Shown: one piece after another, positions 34,905 to 45,282 of the stretch
How positions within the stretch are numbered: the first letter of the stretch is position 1
Layout: each line of letters opens with the position of its first letter
From: Fusibacter bizertensis
GTDB lineage: Bacteria > Bacillota > Clostridia > Peptostreptococcales > Acidaminobacteraceae
Assembly (NCBI RefSeq): GCF_029914245.1
Contig: NZ_JARYZI010000001.1
Coordinates: 496,001-560,000 of the forward strand
Length of the DNA: 64,000 nt
Direction of reading: 5' to 3'
Position numbers and translations under genes: made by a program
The notes under the pieces: generated by a model
Told to the model about the DNA's origin: nothing
Databases searched by the model: none
Seen by the model: only the letters and a program-made list of their open reading frames with translations

Positions 34905-36791
34905 CTAAGCCGAATAATAAGTCGCTTGCGCATTGAACATCCGTTCATACTGTGAGCCTTCTTGTATGATCAACTCATCATGTGAACCAACCTCGATAAT
35001 CCGACCTTTATCAAACACCAATATACGGTCGCAAAACCGGCAGCTTGAAAGTCTATGCGAGATGTAGATCGCCGTTTTGTTTTGAACCATTTGGTCAAAC
35101 CGGCAATAGACATCGTGTTCAGCGATCGGGTCAAGTGCTGCAGTTGGTTCATCCAGTACGACGATTGGCGCATCTTTACAAAGTGCTCTGGCAATGGCTA
35201 CCTTCTGCGCCTGACCACCTGAAAGCTTTGTAGCACCTCTGTCAAATCGCTTATCAAGAGTTGTCTTTAGCCCGTTAGGCAACGCTGCGATATCACTGGC
35301 AACGCCTACTTTTTCCAAAATCCCGTAGATCTCTCGTTCGGCACCTTCAGCAGCGGCAGCATTTTTATCTCCTTCAGCACTGACAACTGACGCATCACCA
35401 TTATCATCACTTTCACCGTTTTTACCGCCTGTTTCAAAATCTAGCGTATTTTTTCCTGTGATATTTTCTTCTACAGAGATTCCAAAGAGTCTGTAGTCTT
35501 GGAAAACAGCTGCGATATTTGACATATACGCATTGTAATCCACATCATTTATATCGACACCATTAAGGGTGATTTTCCCTTCAGTCGGTTTGTAAAGCCG
35601 CGTTAAAAGCTTTACAAAGGTCGTCTTTCCCGCGCCATTTAGGCCTATAATCGAGATTTTCTCACCCGGATGAATTTTGACTGAGATATTTTTAAGGGTG
35701 AAATCTTCTGCTCTTGGATACTTAAACGATACATCGTGAAACTCAATTTCAAATAAGTTGCCATCTGGCATCGCTTGGTCACCACTGTCTTTTGAAGCGG
35801 GTATCTTCTCGTATTCCACTAAAAGCTCAAGCTGTCTACAGAGTCGGTTGACTTCGATGATGCCACTTACAAAGTTGTTCATGCTCTGGCTATACTTGCC
35901 TATGGTGCCAGCGTACATCATAAAGTTACCGATGGTTACAGTGCCACCTACTGCTTTCGCAGCCAGCAAAATATAGATGATCACGGTTTGAATCTGTACA
36001 TTGACACTTACCAGTCCATCAAGACGACTAATCGTGCCATAAATTTTGAGATATTCATCATATGTGGCGAGGTTCACACGGTTCATTTTATCGATAATCA
36101 TCTTTGGCATGTTGTATAGACGTATGTCTTTTGCCAGTTCCTGATCGCCAGACTGGTTGATATAATAGACAAACGCACGATTGGCATTCACTGTGTTTGT
36201 AGATTCACGGTAGTAGTATTTCTGAATTTTTTTGAAAAGAAAACTATTGATCATGACAACGCCGATTAAAAGCAAAAGTACCCATGGGCTAAATGTCCAT
36301 ATGATTGCAGATAAACTCACAATCAATATCATTTCATTGGCAATTTTTGATAGACCTTCTACCATACCGTACATCAATCCATGGTTCCTAACGGCGAAAA
36401 GCGCACGTTCCTTGAGATTCAAAATCTCAGGGTCTTCTACATTTTCAAAATCAATCTCTACCGTTTTTTTAGCAATATGTCTTTCAAACGCATTGTTAAA
36501 TTTATAAGTTAATAAATCAGTTTTAGACTTTAATACCTTCTCAGTTACGCCGACGACAAAATTACCCAGTGCAATAATCGCTATGAGGAGCACTAAGCGA
36601 TCGGTGCGCTGTAGTCCCATCAGCTCATCAACGATTAATTTTGGCCCCATGATAAAAAGAAGTGGTCTGATGGTTTTCATCAACGATTGCACTAGCAAGG
36701 TTGGCAGATAAGCCGGTGTCAATTTATGCATCAAGCGGATAAAATACTTGATGACCTCCTGATTGCTATTTAAAAATTCTCGCTTATCCAT
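34905..36791 (-). CDS. ABC exporter half-transporter, second of pair
   Basis: 628 residues: six membrane segments (about 35-320) then an ATPase. Walker A is GLNGAGKTTF, signature TKLSGGQAQK, Walker B IVVLDEPTAALDP, switch ISHR. Between the Q-loop region (AVFQDYRLFG) and the signature sits an unusual roughly 35-residue acidic, Ala/Gly-rich insert (GGKNGESDDNGD and onward) absent from its partner. The ATG shares one base with the upstream stop. The pair should form a heterodimer exporting a lipid, peptide or drug; substrate not decidable. Confidence 0.88.
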   Translation of the reverse strand: MDKREFLNSNQEVIKYFIRLMHKLTPAYLPTLLVQSLMKTIRPLLFIMGPKLIVDELMGLQRTDRLVLLIAIIALGNFVVGVTEKVLKSKTDLLTYKFNNAFERHIAKKTVEIDFENVEDPEILNLKERALFAVRNHGLMYGMVEGLSKIANEMILIVSLSAIIWTFSPWVLLLLIGVVMINSFLFKKIQKYYYRESTNTVNANRAFVYYINQSGDQELAKDIRLYNMPKMIIDKMNRVNLATYDEYLKIYGTISRLDGLVSVNVQIQTVIIYILLAAKAVGGTVTIGNFMMYAGTIGKYSQSMNNFVSGIIEVNRLCRQLELLVEYEKIPASKDSGDQAMPDGNLFEIEFHDVSFKYPRAEDFTLKNISVKIHPGEKISIIGLNGAGKTTFVKLLTRLYKPTEGKITLNGVDINDVDYNAYMSNIAAVFQDYRLFGISVEENITGKNTLDFETGGKNGESDDNGDASVVSAEGDKNAAAAEGAEREIYGILEKVGVASDIAALPNGLKTTLDKRFDRGATKLSGGQAQKVAIARALCKDAPIVVLDEPTAALDPIAEHDVYCRFDQMVQNKTAIYISHRLSSCRFCDRILVFDKGRIIEVGSHDELIIQEGSQYERMFNAQATYYSA

Positions 36792-38629
36792 CAGGCAGTC
36801 ACCTCCACTTTTTGATCTTGGTAGTACTGGGCTTGTGTGTTGAACATATGGGCATACTTGCCATTCAAAGCAAGTAGTTCATAGTGTGTGCCATATTCTT
36901 CGATTTTACCATTTTCAAAATAAGCGACTTTATCACAAAACTTCGTACTGGATAAACGGTGTGAGATAAAGATCGCGGTTCTGCCATCGATCATGTCACC
37001 GAAGCTTTCATAGATATCCTTCTCTGCGATAGGATCAAGTGCAGCAGTTGGTTCATCTAGGATCACTATTGGCCCGTTTTTATAAAGCGCTCTTGCAAGT
37101 GCAAGTTTTTGGTTCTCGCCACCTGAGAGTTCAAGACCATCATCTTCAATTATTTTAAGGAGTGGTGTATCCAGCTTTCTACCCAGGCTGTTGACTTTAT
37201 CACCAAGCCCAGCTCTCTGAACTGCATCCCAAACCCTATTCGTATCATAGGTTTCAGAAGCGGCAACATTTTCTGAGATACTAGCTGCTACCGGTTTGAT
37301 TTCCTGATAGACCACTGAAAACAGTTTGTAGTGTTCAGTGAGTGGTATCGTCGAGATATCCGTGCCTTCTATGGTGATTTTGCCTTCAGTTGGCCGGTAT
37401 AACCCTGTCAAAAGCTTAATCAGACTCGTCTTCCCTGCCCCGTTGACACCCACAACTGCCAGTTTTTGCCCAGCAGGGATATCAAGTGACAGTGACTCAA
37501 AGATTTTTTTCTCTGTCCCTGGGTAAGCGAAATCGACGTTGTCAAAATGTATAGCCAATCGGTTACCACTTGGGAGTGGCGATGGCTCGCCTAGAATTTT
37601 TTCATTTTCAATTTCCATAAAATCTAGGTAATCATCAACATACCTAGCAGCAAGTCTAAACTCTGTGAAATTTCTCATGAGTTCTAGCATCCACACTGCA
37701 AACCCATTGATAGTCGTTGCGTACAGGATAAAACTACCAAACGACATCTTGCCGCTTAAGACCATATAGGTGATGTAGGCATAGACGATTCCATCCCTGA
37801 TCAGTACAAGTACTGTATCTATGAGTTCTACTTTCAGGCTCTTTGTATTGATTTCCTTTTGAACACCTTCCGTTCTTTTGTTAAGGCGCTCCATTTTATC
37901 CAGAAGCATGGTCTTTAATTGGTAGATTCTCGTGTCCTTACCAAATTCAAAATCGGTTAAAACATTCCCTATGTATCTTGATTTTCTCTCATATGGGCGT
38001 ATGTCATCCTCTCTTGAGTATCTATATTTGTCAGATTTGCTCTTAAGGCGATAAATGATTACCACACTGATCAACAGGTAGACAAGTACCACAGGATGTA
38101 AGCTTAAAATGATCCCTATATAACCGATGAAGCCAATCATATACCCTAAAAGTGAAAAGGACTGTTTCATTACACCACCTAATCCGTGATTAGGGTTGCC
38201 AGTATTTCTAGTTGCTCGGTTTAGTAAATTCTGAGTATCCGCATTCTCTGCATGATGATAATCGAGGTTCATCGCCTTATCATGTAGCTCTAGACCAAAA
38301 AGCATGCGAATTCTCGCCATTTTCATACGGAATACTCCGATACACGCTTCCTTTGTAAAATGGACTGCCGCAGTGATGATCAGCGTTACAGCAAGTACAG
38401 TTATGATCCAATCCATCCTTGCACTACCCTGTAACTCATCAATGATCAGCTTCGGTACAACGATCCAGATGAAAGGTGCAATCGCCACTGCGACAGTGTT
38501 AAGTGCCAGCACCGTTATGGATTCAGGTAACCATTTACGCATGTGCTGATAGACAAAAAACACATTGCGCATCAGTGGTCTTTTCTTGACTTTTTCTGCG
38601 TCATTTTCTTTCTCTTTTTTTCGGCGCAT
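36791..38629 (-). CDS. ABC exporter half-transporter, first of pair
   Basis: 612 residues, highly charged N-terminus (MRRKKEKENDAEKVKKR), six membrane segments (about 35-330), then an ATPase with Walker A GVNGAGKTSL, signature LSGGENQK, Walker B IVILDEPTAALDP and switch ISHR. Both subunits keep Walker B Glu and switch His, so neither site is obviously degenerate in those motifs. GGGGG precedes the ATG. It forms a two-gene unit with the following exporter gene. Confidence 0.88.
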   Translation of the reverse strand: MRRKKEKENDAEKVKKRPLMRNVFFVYQHMRKWLPESITVLALNTVAVAIAPFIWIVVPKLIIDELQGSARMDWIITVLAVTLIITAAVHFTKEACIGVFRMKMARIRMLFGLELHDKAMNLDYHHAENADTQNLLNRATRNTGNPNHGLGGVMKQSFSLLGYMIGFIGYIGIILSLHPVVLVYLLISVVIIYRLKSKSDKYRYSREDDIRPYERKSRYIGNVLTDFEFGKDTRIYQLKTMLLDKMERLNKRTEGVQKEINTKSLKVELIDTVLVLIRDGIVYAYITYMVLSGKMSFGSFILYATTINGFAVWMLELMRNFTEFRLAARYVDDYLDFMEIENEKILGEPSPLPSGNRLAIHFDNVDFAYPGTEKKIFESLSLDIPAGQKLAVVGVNGAGKTSLIKLLTGLYRPTEGKITIEGTDISTIPLTEHYKLFSVVYQEIKPVAASISENVAASETYDTNRVWDAVQRAGLGDKVNSLGRKLDTPLLKIIEDDGLELSGGENQKLALARALYKNGPIVILDEPTAALDPIAEKDIYESFGDMIDGRTAIFISHRLSSTKFCDKVAYFENGKIEEYGTHYELLALNGKYAHMFNTQAQYYQDQKVEVTA

Positions 38630-38756
38630 ATTTCCCCCATATACTTTATTTTGTTTAAGTCAGATACACTTATTTTATCACAACACTTATTTCAAAAGTG
38701 GCTGTCATTAAAAATTAATATTGTCACAATATTCAATAAAATCCATATGAGGGCAT

Positions 38757-38799
38757 AAAAAAACACCTGCTCATCTTTTTAACAAGATGCGCAGGTGTT
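38757..38799 (-). terminator. Terminator after transketolase
   Basis: Stem AACACCTGC/GCAGGTGTT (38762-38770 with 38791-38799), extended by an inner ATCTT/AAGAT helix, with a T7 run on the minus strand, ten bases past the stop. Confidence 0.85.
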
Positions 38800-38808
38800 C
38801 ACATTCAT

Positions 38809-40773
38809 TTATTTCTTAATCAATTGCTTAACACGTGCCACTACGTTTTCAGTTGTAAAGCCAAACGCTTCGAAGATTTCTCCCGCTGGCGCAGACATAC
38901 CAAAACCATCATGACCGATTACATCGCATGCATACTTGTGCCATCCAAAAGTGCTTGCAGCTTCTATCGCAAGTTTTGGAACGCCTTTTGTAAGTACTTC
39001 TGCTTTGTAAGCATCTGATTGTGCATCAAACACTTCTTGACATGGCATAGAAACAACTCTTGCATCGATACCCACTTCGCTAAGTGCCTTTTGAGCATCA
39101 ATTGCAAGCGATACTTCTGAACCTGTTGCAATCAAGATCACATCAGATACATTTGCTTCTTTAGAAACGACATATGCACCTTTAAGCGCCTCTCTTGAAG
39201 AACCTTCAAGTGCCGGTAAGTTTTGTCTTGTAAGGACAAGTGCAGTTGGTGTAGATGTCGATGTCATCGCCATGTACCAAGCTGCCGAAACTTCTCTTGC
39301 ATCTGCAGGTCTTACGACGTTTAAGTTTGGTACTGCTCTTAACATCGCAAGTTGATCAATCGGTTGGTGTGTTGGACCATCTTCACCAACACCGATACTA
39401 TCGTGCGTTAAGATATATGTGACAGGAAGTCCCATAAGTGCTGCAAGTCTCATTGCTGGTTTCATATAATCAGCAAATACAAAGAAAGTCGCGCCATAAG
39501 CTCTAAGACCGCCATGTGCCTGGATACCATTTACAATTGCTGTCATGGCATGCTCTCTTACGCCAAAGTGAAGGTTTGATCCTTCTGGGCTATCTGCAAA
39601 GAAAGAAGTTCTTTTCTTCATATCTGAGTTGTTTGATGGTGAAAGGTCAGCAGATCCACCAAAAAAGTTTGGTACATGATCAGCAAGCACATTAAGTACT
39701 TTACCAGATGAACTTCTAGTAGCTACTGTTTCATTGTAGTTCCAGAACTCATCTGATTCTAAAAGTGCCATAGGCGCTTCATTAGCAAACCAAGCATCAT
39801 ATTCTGCAGCAAGTTCTGGATATGCTTTTGCATACTCAGCAAAGTTAGCTTTCCAAGCTTCTTCAGATTTTCCAAGTTCACTTACGACCTTCGACATGCT
39901 AGACGCTACATCTGAAGGAACTTCAAATGCTGCTCTATCAGTCATACCTAAGTAGTTACTCATCTCTTCGATACCATCTTGACCAAGTGGCGAACCATGT
40001 ACTTTATGTGAACCTTGTTTAGAAGGACAGCCATATCCGATCACTGTTTTTACGATGATGATTGAAGGCTTTTCTGTTTCTGCTTTAGCTGCTTTAAGCG
40101 CCGCTTGGATTGCATCCACATCGTTGCCATCTTCTACAGTAAGTACTTGCCAGTGCATCGCTTCAAAACGACCTGCTACATCTTCAGTGAAAGCAAGATC
40201 AGTGCTTCCTTCGATAGAAATTTTATTTGAATCATACATTAGAACTAATTTGCCAAGTTTAAGTGTACCTGCAAGCGATGCAGCTTCGTATGAAATACCT
40301 TCCATTAAGCAACCATCGCCTGAAATTGCAAAAGTGTGGTGATCAACAACTGGGTAGCCTTCTTTGTTGAATTTTGCAGCTAAATGTTTTTCAGCCATAG
40401 CAAATCCCACTGCGTTAGCAATACCTTGACCAAGTGGTCCTGTAGAGATTTCCACACCTTTAGTGTGACCGTACTCTGGGTGACCTGGTGTTCTACTGTT
40501 GAATTGACGGAAATTTTTAATTTCTTCCATTGAAAGACCGTAATCAAATAAGTGAAGCAATGAATAAATTAACATTGAGCCATGACCTGCTGATAAGACA
40601 AATCTGTCTCTGTTATGCCACAAAGGATTATGTGGATTATGCTTCATTTCCTTTGCCCATAGGGTATATGCCATAGGTGCTGCACCTAGTGGTAAACCAG
40701 GGTGACCTGAATTAGCCGCTTGGATTGCTTCGGCAGATAACATCCTAATCGTATTAATCGTTCTAATTTCCAT
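38809..40773 (-). CDS. tkt: Transketolase
   Basis: 654 residues from the ATG at 40773. It transfers two-carbon units between sugar phosphates with thiamine diphosphate in the non-oxidative pentose phosphate pathway. Visible marks: [10 protein letters not shown], the [18 protein letters not shown] cofactor motif (about residue 155), [15 protein letters not shown] (about 465) and RPADAREV. This is a full-length two-domain enzyme. Its ribosome binding site is only moderate (AAAGG/TTGG). A longer frame to 40821 lacks a ribosome binding site. Monocistronic with its own terminator. Confidence 0.95.
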   Translation of the reverse strand: MEIRTINTIRMLSAEAIQAANSGHPGLPLGAAPMAYTLWAKEMKHNPHNPLWHNRDRFVLSAGHGSMLIYSLLHLFDYGLSMEEIKNFRQFNSRTPGHPEYGHTKGVEISTGPLGQGIANAVGFAMAEKHLAAKFNKEGYPVVDHHTFAISGDGCLMEGISYEAASLAGTLKLGKLVLMYDSNKISIEGSTDLAFTEDVAGRFEAMHWQVLTVEDGNDVDAIQAALKAAKAETEKPSIIIVKTVIGYGCPSKQGSHKVHGSPLGQDGIEEMSNYLGMTDRAAFEVPSDVASSMSKVVSELGKSEEAWKANFAEYAKAYPELAAEYDAWFANEAPMALLESDEFWNYNETVATRSSSGKVLNVLADHVPNFFGGSADLSPSNNSDMKKRTSFFADSPEGSNLHFGVREHAMTAIVNGIQAHGGLRAYGATFFVFADYMKPAMRLAALMGLPVTYILTHDSIGVGEDGPTHQPIDQLAMLRAVPNLNVVRPADAREVSAAWYMAMTSTSTPTALVLTRQNLPALEGSSREALKGAYVVSKEANVSDVILIATGSEVSLAIDAQKALSEVGIDARVVSMPCQEVFDAQSDAYKAEVLTKGVPKLAIEAASTFGWHKYACDVIGHDGFGMSAPAGEIFEAFGFTTENVVARVKQLIKK

Positions 40774-40904
40774 TATTAAACCAACCTTTCTTATTTTGAG
40801 ATCTATCGATCTTGTATACATGTCTCACTACATTATAACGGGTAACCCGCCCAATAACAACCTAAAAACATGTAAAATTACGTTGAAAATATACCCAAAA
40901 AAAT

Positions 40905-40933
40905 TCAAAAACCCCAGCAATCACTGGGGTTTT
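40905..40933 (-). terminator. Terminator of the miaA-hfq operon
   Basis: Stem ACCCCAG/CTGGGGT with a T-rich tail on the minus strand, 25 bases beyond the hfq stop. Confidence 0.85.
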
Positions 40934-40957
40934 AAGAATTATTAATCATAAATTGAA

Positions 40958-41179
40958 TCATGTTTGAAAATTGACAGTTTTCGATGGGATAATTGTCGAT
41001 ATCGCGTGTTTGTAAATCATCTGTTGTTTGCCTTCACTATCGAGTACGATGGTGTAGCTGTCGAAGCCTTTTACAAGTCCTCTGATCTGATAACCACTGA
41101 TTAAAAAGATCGTAATCGGTGTCTGATCCTTACGACATTGGTTTAAAAATAGGTCCTGAAGATTAAGTGCACTTTTCAT
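40958..41179 (-). CDS. hfq: RNA chaperone Hfq
   Basis: 73 residues. An Sm-like protein forming a hexameric ring that binds small RNAs and mRNAs. Sm1 motif is [18 protein letters not shown] and Sm2 is [11 protein letters not shown]; the N-terminal [12 protein letters not shown] matches the family helix. The C-terminal tail is very short, as in Gram-positive Hfq. GGAGG lies seven bases before the ATG. It is 25 bases downstream of miaA, the conserved miaA-hfq arrangement. Confidence 0.96.
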   Translation of the reverse strand: MKSALNLQDLFLNQCRKDQTPITIFLISGYQIRGLVKGFDSYTIVLDSEGKQQMIYKHAISTIIPSKTVNFQT

Positions 41180-41204
41180 GGATTCCCCTCCTTATCTCTT
41201 TATT

Positions 41205-42119
41205 TTATATGATTGACAGAATTTCCTTAACCGCATCTTCGGTACAAGTGATATCTAGATCGATCCATTTCAAATCGTCATAACGCTTGAACCAAGTAAA
41301 CTGACGCTTGGCATAATGCCTACTTCCCTGCTGGATTTCGTCGATCATCTGTTCGTAATTGATTCGTCCTTCCAAATAGGACAGAACTTCCTTGTAACCT
41401 ATACCCTGCATTGACTGAAAACTATCATCCAAACCAGAATTTTTTAATTTTTTTACTTCGTCAAGTAAACCTGCACTAAACATCAGCTCGACGCGTTTGT
41501 TGATGCGTTCATATAGCACATCTCTACCCCGCGTTAAACCTATCAAAATCACTTCATAGTCCGTGGTTTTGGTAGGTGCATTTGCAAAATCAGCCATGGG
41601 TTTACCCGTGACATGATTAATTTCTAGTGCTCTGATGACCCTTTTTAGGTTATTGGGGTGGATTCGCTCCGCCGCCACCGGATCACAGCTCAAAAGCCTT
41701 TCATATACTGCCATCGCCCCGCACCTTTGGGCAAGTGCTTCCATCTCAGCCCTGAACTCAGCATCTGCACAGCTCTCACCAAAATCCATCTCATATAAAA
41801 GACCGTTGATATACAGTCCAGTACCTCCCACGATAACAGGGATCTTCCCCATTTCATGAAGTCTACGGATTTCTTTTTTTGCAAGTTTTACATAATCACT
41901 TACAGAAAAAGCCTCTGTCGGTTCAACTACATCGATCAAATGATGTGGAATTCCCGCCATCTCATCTAGAGTTGGTTTAGCAGAACCGATATCAAGTCCA
42001 TTATAGATTTGAACCGAGTCTGCTGAGATAATTTCAGTTTGAAGCGTATGCGCTAGAGCCAGTGATAAATCCGTCTTTCCAACGGCAGTTGGTCCTGCAA
42101 TAATTATAATTTTATTCAT
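41205..42119 (-). CDS. miaA: tRNA dimethylallyltransferase
   Basis: 304 residues. It adds the dimethylallyl group to A37 of tRNAs reading UNN codons, the substrate later methylthiolated by MiaB, also encoded here. Motifs: IIAGPTAVGKTDLSLALA (P-loop), ISADSVQIYNGLDIGSAKP, GGTGLYINGLLY, and the C-terminal RHYAKRQFTWFKR. The ATG has only a weak ribosome binding site. Co-transcribed with hfq. Confidence 0.95.
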   Translation of the reverse strand: MNKIIIIAGPTAVGKTDLSLALAHTLQTEIISADSVQIYNGLDIGSAKPTLDEMAGIPHHLIDVVEPTEAFSVSDYVKLAKKEIRRLHEMGKIPVIVGGTGLYINGLLYEMDFGESCADAEFRAEMEALAQRCGAMAVYERLLSCDPVAAERIHPNNLKRVIRALEINHVTGKPMADFANAPTKTTDYEVILIGLTRGRDVLYERINKRVELMFSAGLLDEVKKLKNSGLDDSFQSMQGIGYKEVLSYLEGRINYEQMIDEIQQGSRHYAKRQFTWFKRYDDLKWIDLDITCTEDAVKEILSII

Positions 42120-42221
42120 ACTATACCAATATATCTTTCATCATATAATTTTACTGTTAAATATTCAACAATACAGCCAAAAAAGTAATAATTTTGAAAC
42201 AATTCAGAAAATAACCTCACT

Positions 42222-42254
42222 CTAAAATTAAAGCCACGCAACAATAGCGAGGCT
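42222..42254 (-). terminator. Candidate terminator after the SLH-like gene
   Basis: Interrupted stem AGCC-CGC/GCG-GGCT (42232-42254) with an AT-rich tail TTAATTTTAG on the minus strand. The T tract is imperfect. Confidence 0.35.
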
Positions 42255-42377
42255 AAAATTTTTGTGCTATCTGAATTTATATTTTATCACTTTAAATCAC
42301 ATATGTCAGTAACAATGACTGATTATGACACTTATATCACAAATTGTTTACATATAATTAGAGTACATCTAGTAAAA

Positions 42378-43784
42378 CTACATTTTGAACCGTAAAGCTA
42401 TATCATTCGGAGCATGTATGATAATGCTGTCGATCTCATTAAGCTGTATATACTTACTTGATTCATTCATCCCTTGCACTGGCGGAGCAACTTGAATAAC
42501 CGTCCGATAGTTGCCTGAACCTATATAGTTAAAATTAGGCATCTTTCCCATTTGTTTTTGAATGGTTTCACCTGATTTTAAGATGATGTCCACTTGAGTG
42601 ATCTGAGGATACAAAGTTTGTTTTGCATAAATGCCACCCATAGATGCATAATCTTGATCTATTTCAAGCGTTAATACATCTTTAATCGACCTAAGTGATA
42701 CACCATAAAGCGTGAGTTTAGGTTCTTCGTCAGATAAAATAATCGGCTTTGTAAAGCCAGTAATGTCATAAGCACCATCAACTAATTTAAAAGTTGAAAG
42801 ATCCGCTCGTTCACCGGTATATGGAACGATAGCATCCATCTGGCCAAATTTCTCAAGCATTTTACTGAGGATGACACCGGCTTCTTGTGCACTTACTTTA
42901 TTTTTAGGCATCAGATTGCCATCTGTATTTACAGTTAAAATTCCAGCATTATAAAACAAATCCACACTGTTTAAAGCGGCTTCACTAACATTTTCTCGGT
43001 CTGCATAACCGCTTGTAACATCACCATACATCGTATAATCCACCTGAAGCATGTCCAACATATTTTTGCCAATACGCGTCATGGTCTCGCGTGTAATAGA
43101 TGCGCCACTACTTATTGAAAAACCATTAAAAACACCAGCATCTCTGACGCCTTCAAAATCTGATTGACCTAGTTTTATATACGCTGCTCGTTTAAACGAG
43201 ACAAATTTATCATTTAAGATGTTGGCAATAGTTGTGGAAAGTTGTTCAGCTGTGACGATCTCACCAAAAGATTTATGATCATTATAAAAATACCCTTTTG
43301 CATTAAGCGAAAAAATGTAAGGTCTCGCCCATGAATCTGGTAAGTAATCATAATATGCATATGGCAGACGCTCAAGTGCTATAAAAGACAAGCCATTTGC
43401 AATATATGTATCTATGGACTCATCTGTATAAAAATTGGTCTTAATATCACTTAACTTTACTGTCATACCTTTTTTTATAACTGTCGTTTGTGCAATTTGC
43501 TCTTTTGTACTATGAGTGATGTCAATTGTCCTAGAGGTACCGTCCCAATTTAGCGCATATCCAAAACGCGTCAAATCTCTCAATAAAACGAGGTCTTTAC
43601 TATTGCCATCAACATCTACCACTTCATAAACCGTAATCGGTTCAAAATCATTGCCATCAAAATAGTAATTTGGTGTATTACTTGTTCCCTTAATTGTATC
43701 ACCATATCCAATCCCAAAGCTAAGACAGACACATGTGATTGCGAGTACTACACCTTTTGCAGTTATTTTTTTTAACTTCATCAT
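42378..43784 (-). CDS. Secreted protein with SLH-like repeats
   Basis: 468 residues. The start is the ATG at 43784, five bases after AGGAAGG; a GTG two codons earlier overlaps the site. Signal peptide 1-29. A short domain resembling the copper-amine-oxidase N-terminal stalk (about 55-115: VLLRDLTRFGYALNWD, RTIDIT) is followed by segments that look like S-layer homology repeats (DSWARPYIFSLNAKGYF, GYADRENVSEAALNSVDLFY, and NAGILTVNTDGNLMPKNKVS). SLH repeats bind pyruvylated cell-wall polymers, so surface attachment is likely. The C-terminal 130 residues are beta-rich and unrecognised. The repeats are divergent, making this an inference from pattern. Confidence 0.6.
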   Translation of the reverse strand: MMKLKKITAKGVVLAITCVCLSFGIGYGDTIKGTSNTPNYYFDGNDFEPITVYEVVDVDGNSKDLVLLRDLTRFGYALNWDGTSRTIDITHSTKEQIAQTTVIKKGMTVKLSDIKTNFYTDESIDTYIANGLSFIALERLPYAYYDYLPDSWARPYIFSLNAKGYFYNDHKSFGEIVTAEQLSTTIANILNDKFVSFKRAAYIKLGQSDFEGVRDAGVFNGFSISSGASITRETMTRIGKNMLDMLQVDYTMYGDVTSGYADRENVSEAALNSVDLFYNAGILTVNTDGNLMPKNKVSAQEAGVILSKMLEKFGQMDAIVPYTGERADLSTFKLVDGAYDITGFTKPIILSDEEPKLTLYGVSLRSIKDVLTLEIDQDYASMGGIYAKQTLYPQITQVDIILKSGETIQKQMGKMPNFNYIGSGNYRTVIQVAPPVQGMNESSKYIQLNEIDSIIIHAPNDIALRFKM

Positions 43785-43966
43785 GCTCACCTTCCTAAAT
43801 TTAAGTTACTCCATAATTTAGTTTCAATATAAACGAAAGTATATTTATTTGCGTTCTATGAATAGGATATCAAAGAACATGACTAAAGCATTATTAAATT
43901 TGTGTTTTTCTGTTAAGTCTGTGTTACATGGCTTGGTCATCACGCAGTATAACTGCTTTTGTAAAT

Positions 43967-44584
43967 TTACTGTACTCTAAGCACAAAAACATAGCCACCA
44001 AAAGATTCAGTATTCTCATTGATTTCTTCATTTTCAAAAGCATTATAAATTCTAAAGGTTATTTGCTCATCATTTACTTCAAATTTACTTTGTGAAAAAA
44101 CCCTCCATTTAGGTTCTCCGCCCACTGCTTCTTTACTTCGATTAATAGATCGTGACGTGATTTCAGTTTCAAAATCTACTTTATCACTTTCTTTATACGT
44201 AATCGCACGTACAGTTTCATACTCAGGAAAAGAATAATAAATCTTCTCAATGCCACTTTCAACTTCCAAAGTAAATGGTACCTGAAGATTCGTATCGTAG
44301 TCCAGCTCAAGTTTTTGATAATATGTATCGTAAACTAAATATATACATATAATATGATTAGAAGAATCCGTATATATTTGATTGATATCATTATTCAAAC
44401 GCTCTTTTAAATCGAACTTAGCAAGATTCATCTCATCAGAAATAATGTAGTTAGAATCAGTCGTTGGCTTCCTAACATAAATTGTACCACCATAGTTTGA
44501 TTGAGCCTCTTCTATATTAACCATTTTCACTTTAATTAATACCACCAACACTACCAGTATAATTACGACGCCCCATTTTTTCAT
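43967..44584 (-). CDS. Membrane-anchored or secreted protein of unknown function
   Basis: 205 residues beginning with a hydrophobic segment (about 4-20, MKKWGVVIILVVLVVLIKV) that is either an uncleaved anchor or a signal peptide. The rest is polar, Glu/Asp/Asn/Tyr-rich and probably beta-stranded, ending GGYVFVLRVQ. No family recognised. The ribosome binding site (GGGTAGGG) is close to the ATG. It is flanked by other small or secreted proteins, with no clear operon partner. Confidence 0.65.
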   Translation of the reverse strand: MKKWGVVIILVVLVVLIKVKMVNIEEAQSNYGGTIYVRKPTTDSNYIISDEMNLAKFDLKERLNNDINQIYTDSSNHIICIYLVYDTYYQKLELDYDTNLQVPFTLEVESGIEKIYYSFPEYETVRAITYKESDKVDFETEITSRSINRSKEAVGGEPKWRVFSQSKFEVNDEQITFRIYNAFENEEINENTESFGGYVFVLRVQ

Positions 44585-44768
44585 GCCCTACCCACTTTCA
44601 ACTATAATAATAAAAAAAGTTACAAAATCCATTTCACATTTCGTTTTGCTAATTTGAAACTATTTTTCTATTTTTTTCACATTTTATTTATATATCCCAA
44701 CACGATGAGATAACGCAAATAGTCGAATGATTTCCAAATTTAATTTAATATCTTTACTGCATTTAGGT

Positions 44769-45140
44769 TTAAGATTTATCAAAATATACTTTTCTTTTCA
44801 GTATATATCTAGCAATTGCTAAATAAATCAATAAAATAATGATAATAAGCACTAAAGGCCCATTTGAATTTTGATTAATCAATAAAACAGCTCCTACAAA
44901 CACATAGAGGCTCATCAAAGAACACAAACTAACGGATAGATAGTAAGCATATCTTTTTCTAAACCCTATTCCAACACCTGTTAAAACAAATAAGAGCCCT
45001 AAGAAAATCCCGATGATGTATAATTGGGGATCGAATTTCAGGGTTATAAATCTCCCATTCTTGTCTTCAATTACGTTGATTATTGACTGAATAAAAATAG
45101 ATAGACCGTTTAAAATAAACAAAATAGAAAATCCTTTCAT
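44769..45140 (-). CDS. Small four-span membrane protein of unknown function
   Basis: 123 residues with four hydrophobic segments (about 4-20, 38-60, 68-88, 92-112) and short basic loops, ending KRKVYFDKS. AAGGATGG lies upstream of the ATG. No family recognised. It may be a stand-alone integral membrane protein; no operon is evident. Confidence 0.65.
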   Translation of the reverse strand: MKGFSILFILNGLSIFIQSIINVIEDKNGRFITLKFDPQLYIIGIFLGLLFVLTGVGIGFRKRYAYYLSVSLCSLMSLYVFVGAVLLINQNSNGPLVLIIIILLIYLAIARYILKRKVYFDKS

Positions 45141-45227
45141 ATTTTACCATCCTTTTTATTTCTAATTAAATTTCAATTTGTTATATACGTTTTAACCACT
45201 TCCATCAGTATATTTTTCATATAAAGA

Positions 45228-45255
45228 TAAAAAAAGACATTATTTCTAATGTCTT
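45228..45255 (-). terminator. Terminator after mutL
   Basis: Nine-bp stem AAGACATTA/TAATGTCTT with TTTC loop and T7 on the minus strand, 28 bases past the mutL stop. Confidence 0.8.
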
Positions 45256-45282
45256 ATCTAAAATGATCCTCTATTTAGTTTA

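Noticed and set aside
40861-40957. Possible Hfq-bound small RNA between transketolase and hfq
   Set aside because: The only structure is the hfq terminator hairpin; there is no promoter or additional stem to support an independent RNA.
42120-42377. Possible hidden gene or riboswitch between miaA and the SLH-like gene
   Set aside because: The interval is AT-rich with stop codons in all frames and only a weak interrupted hairpin.
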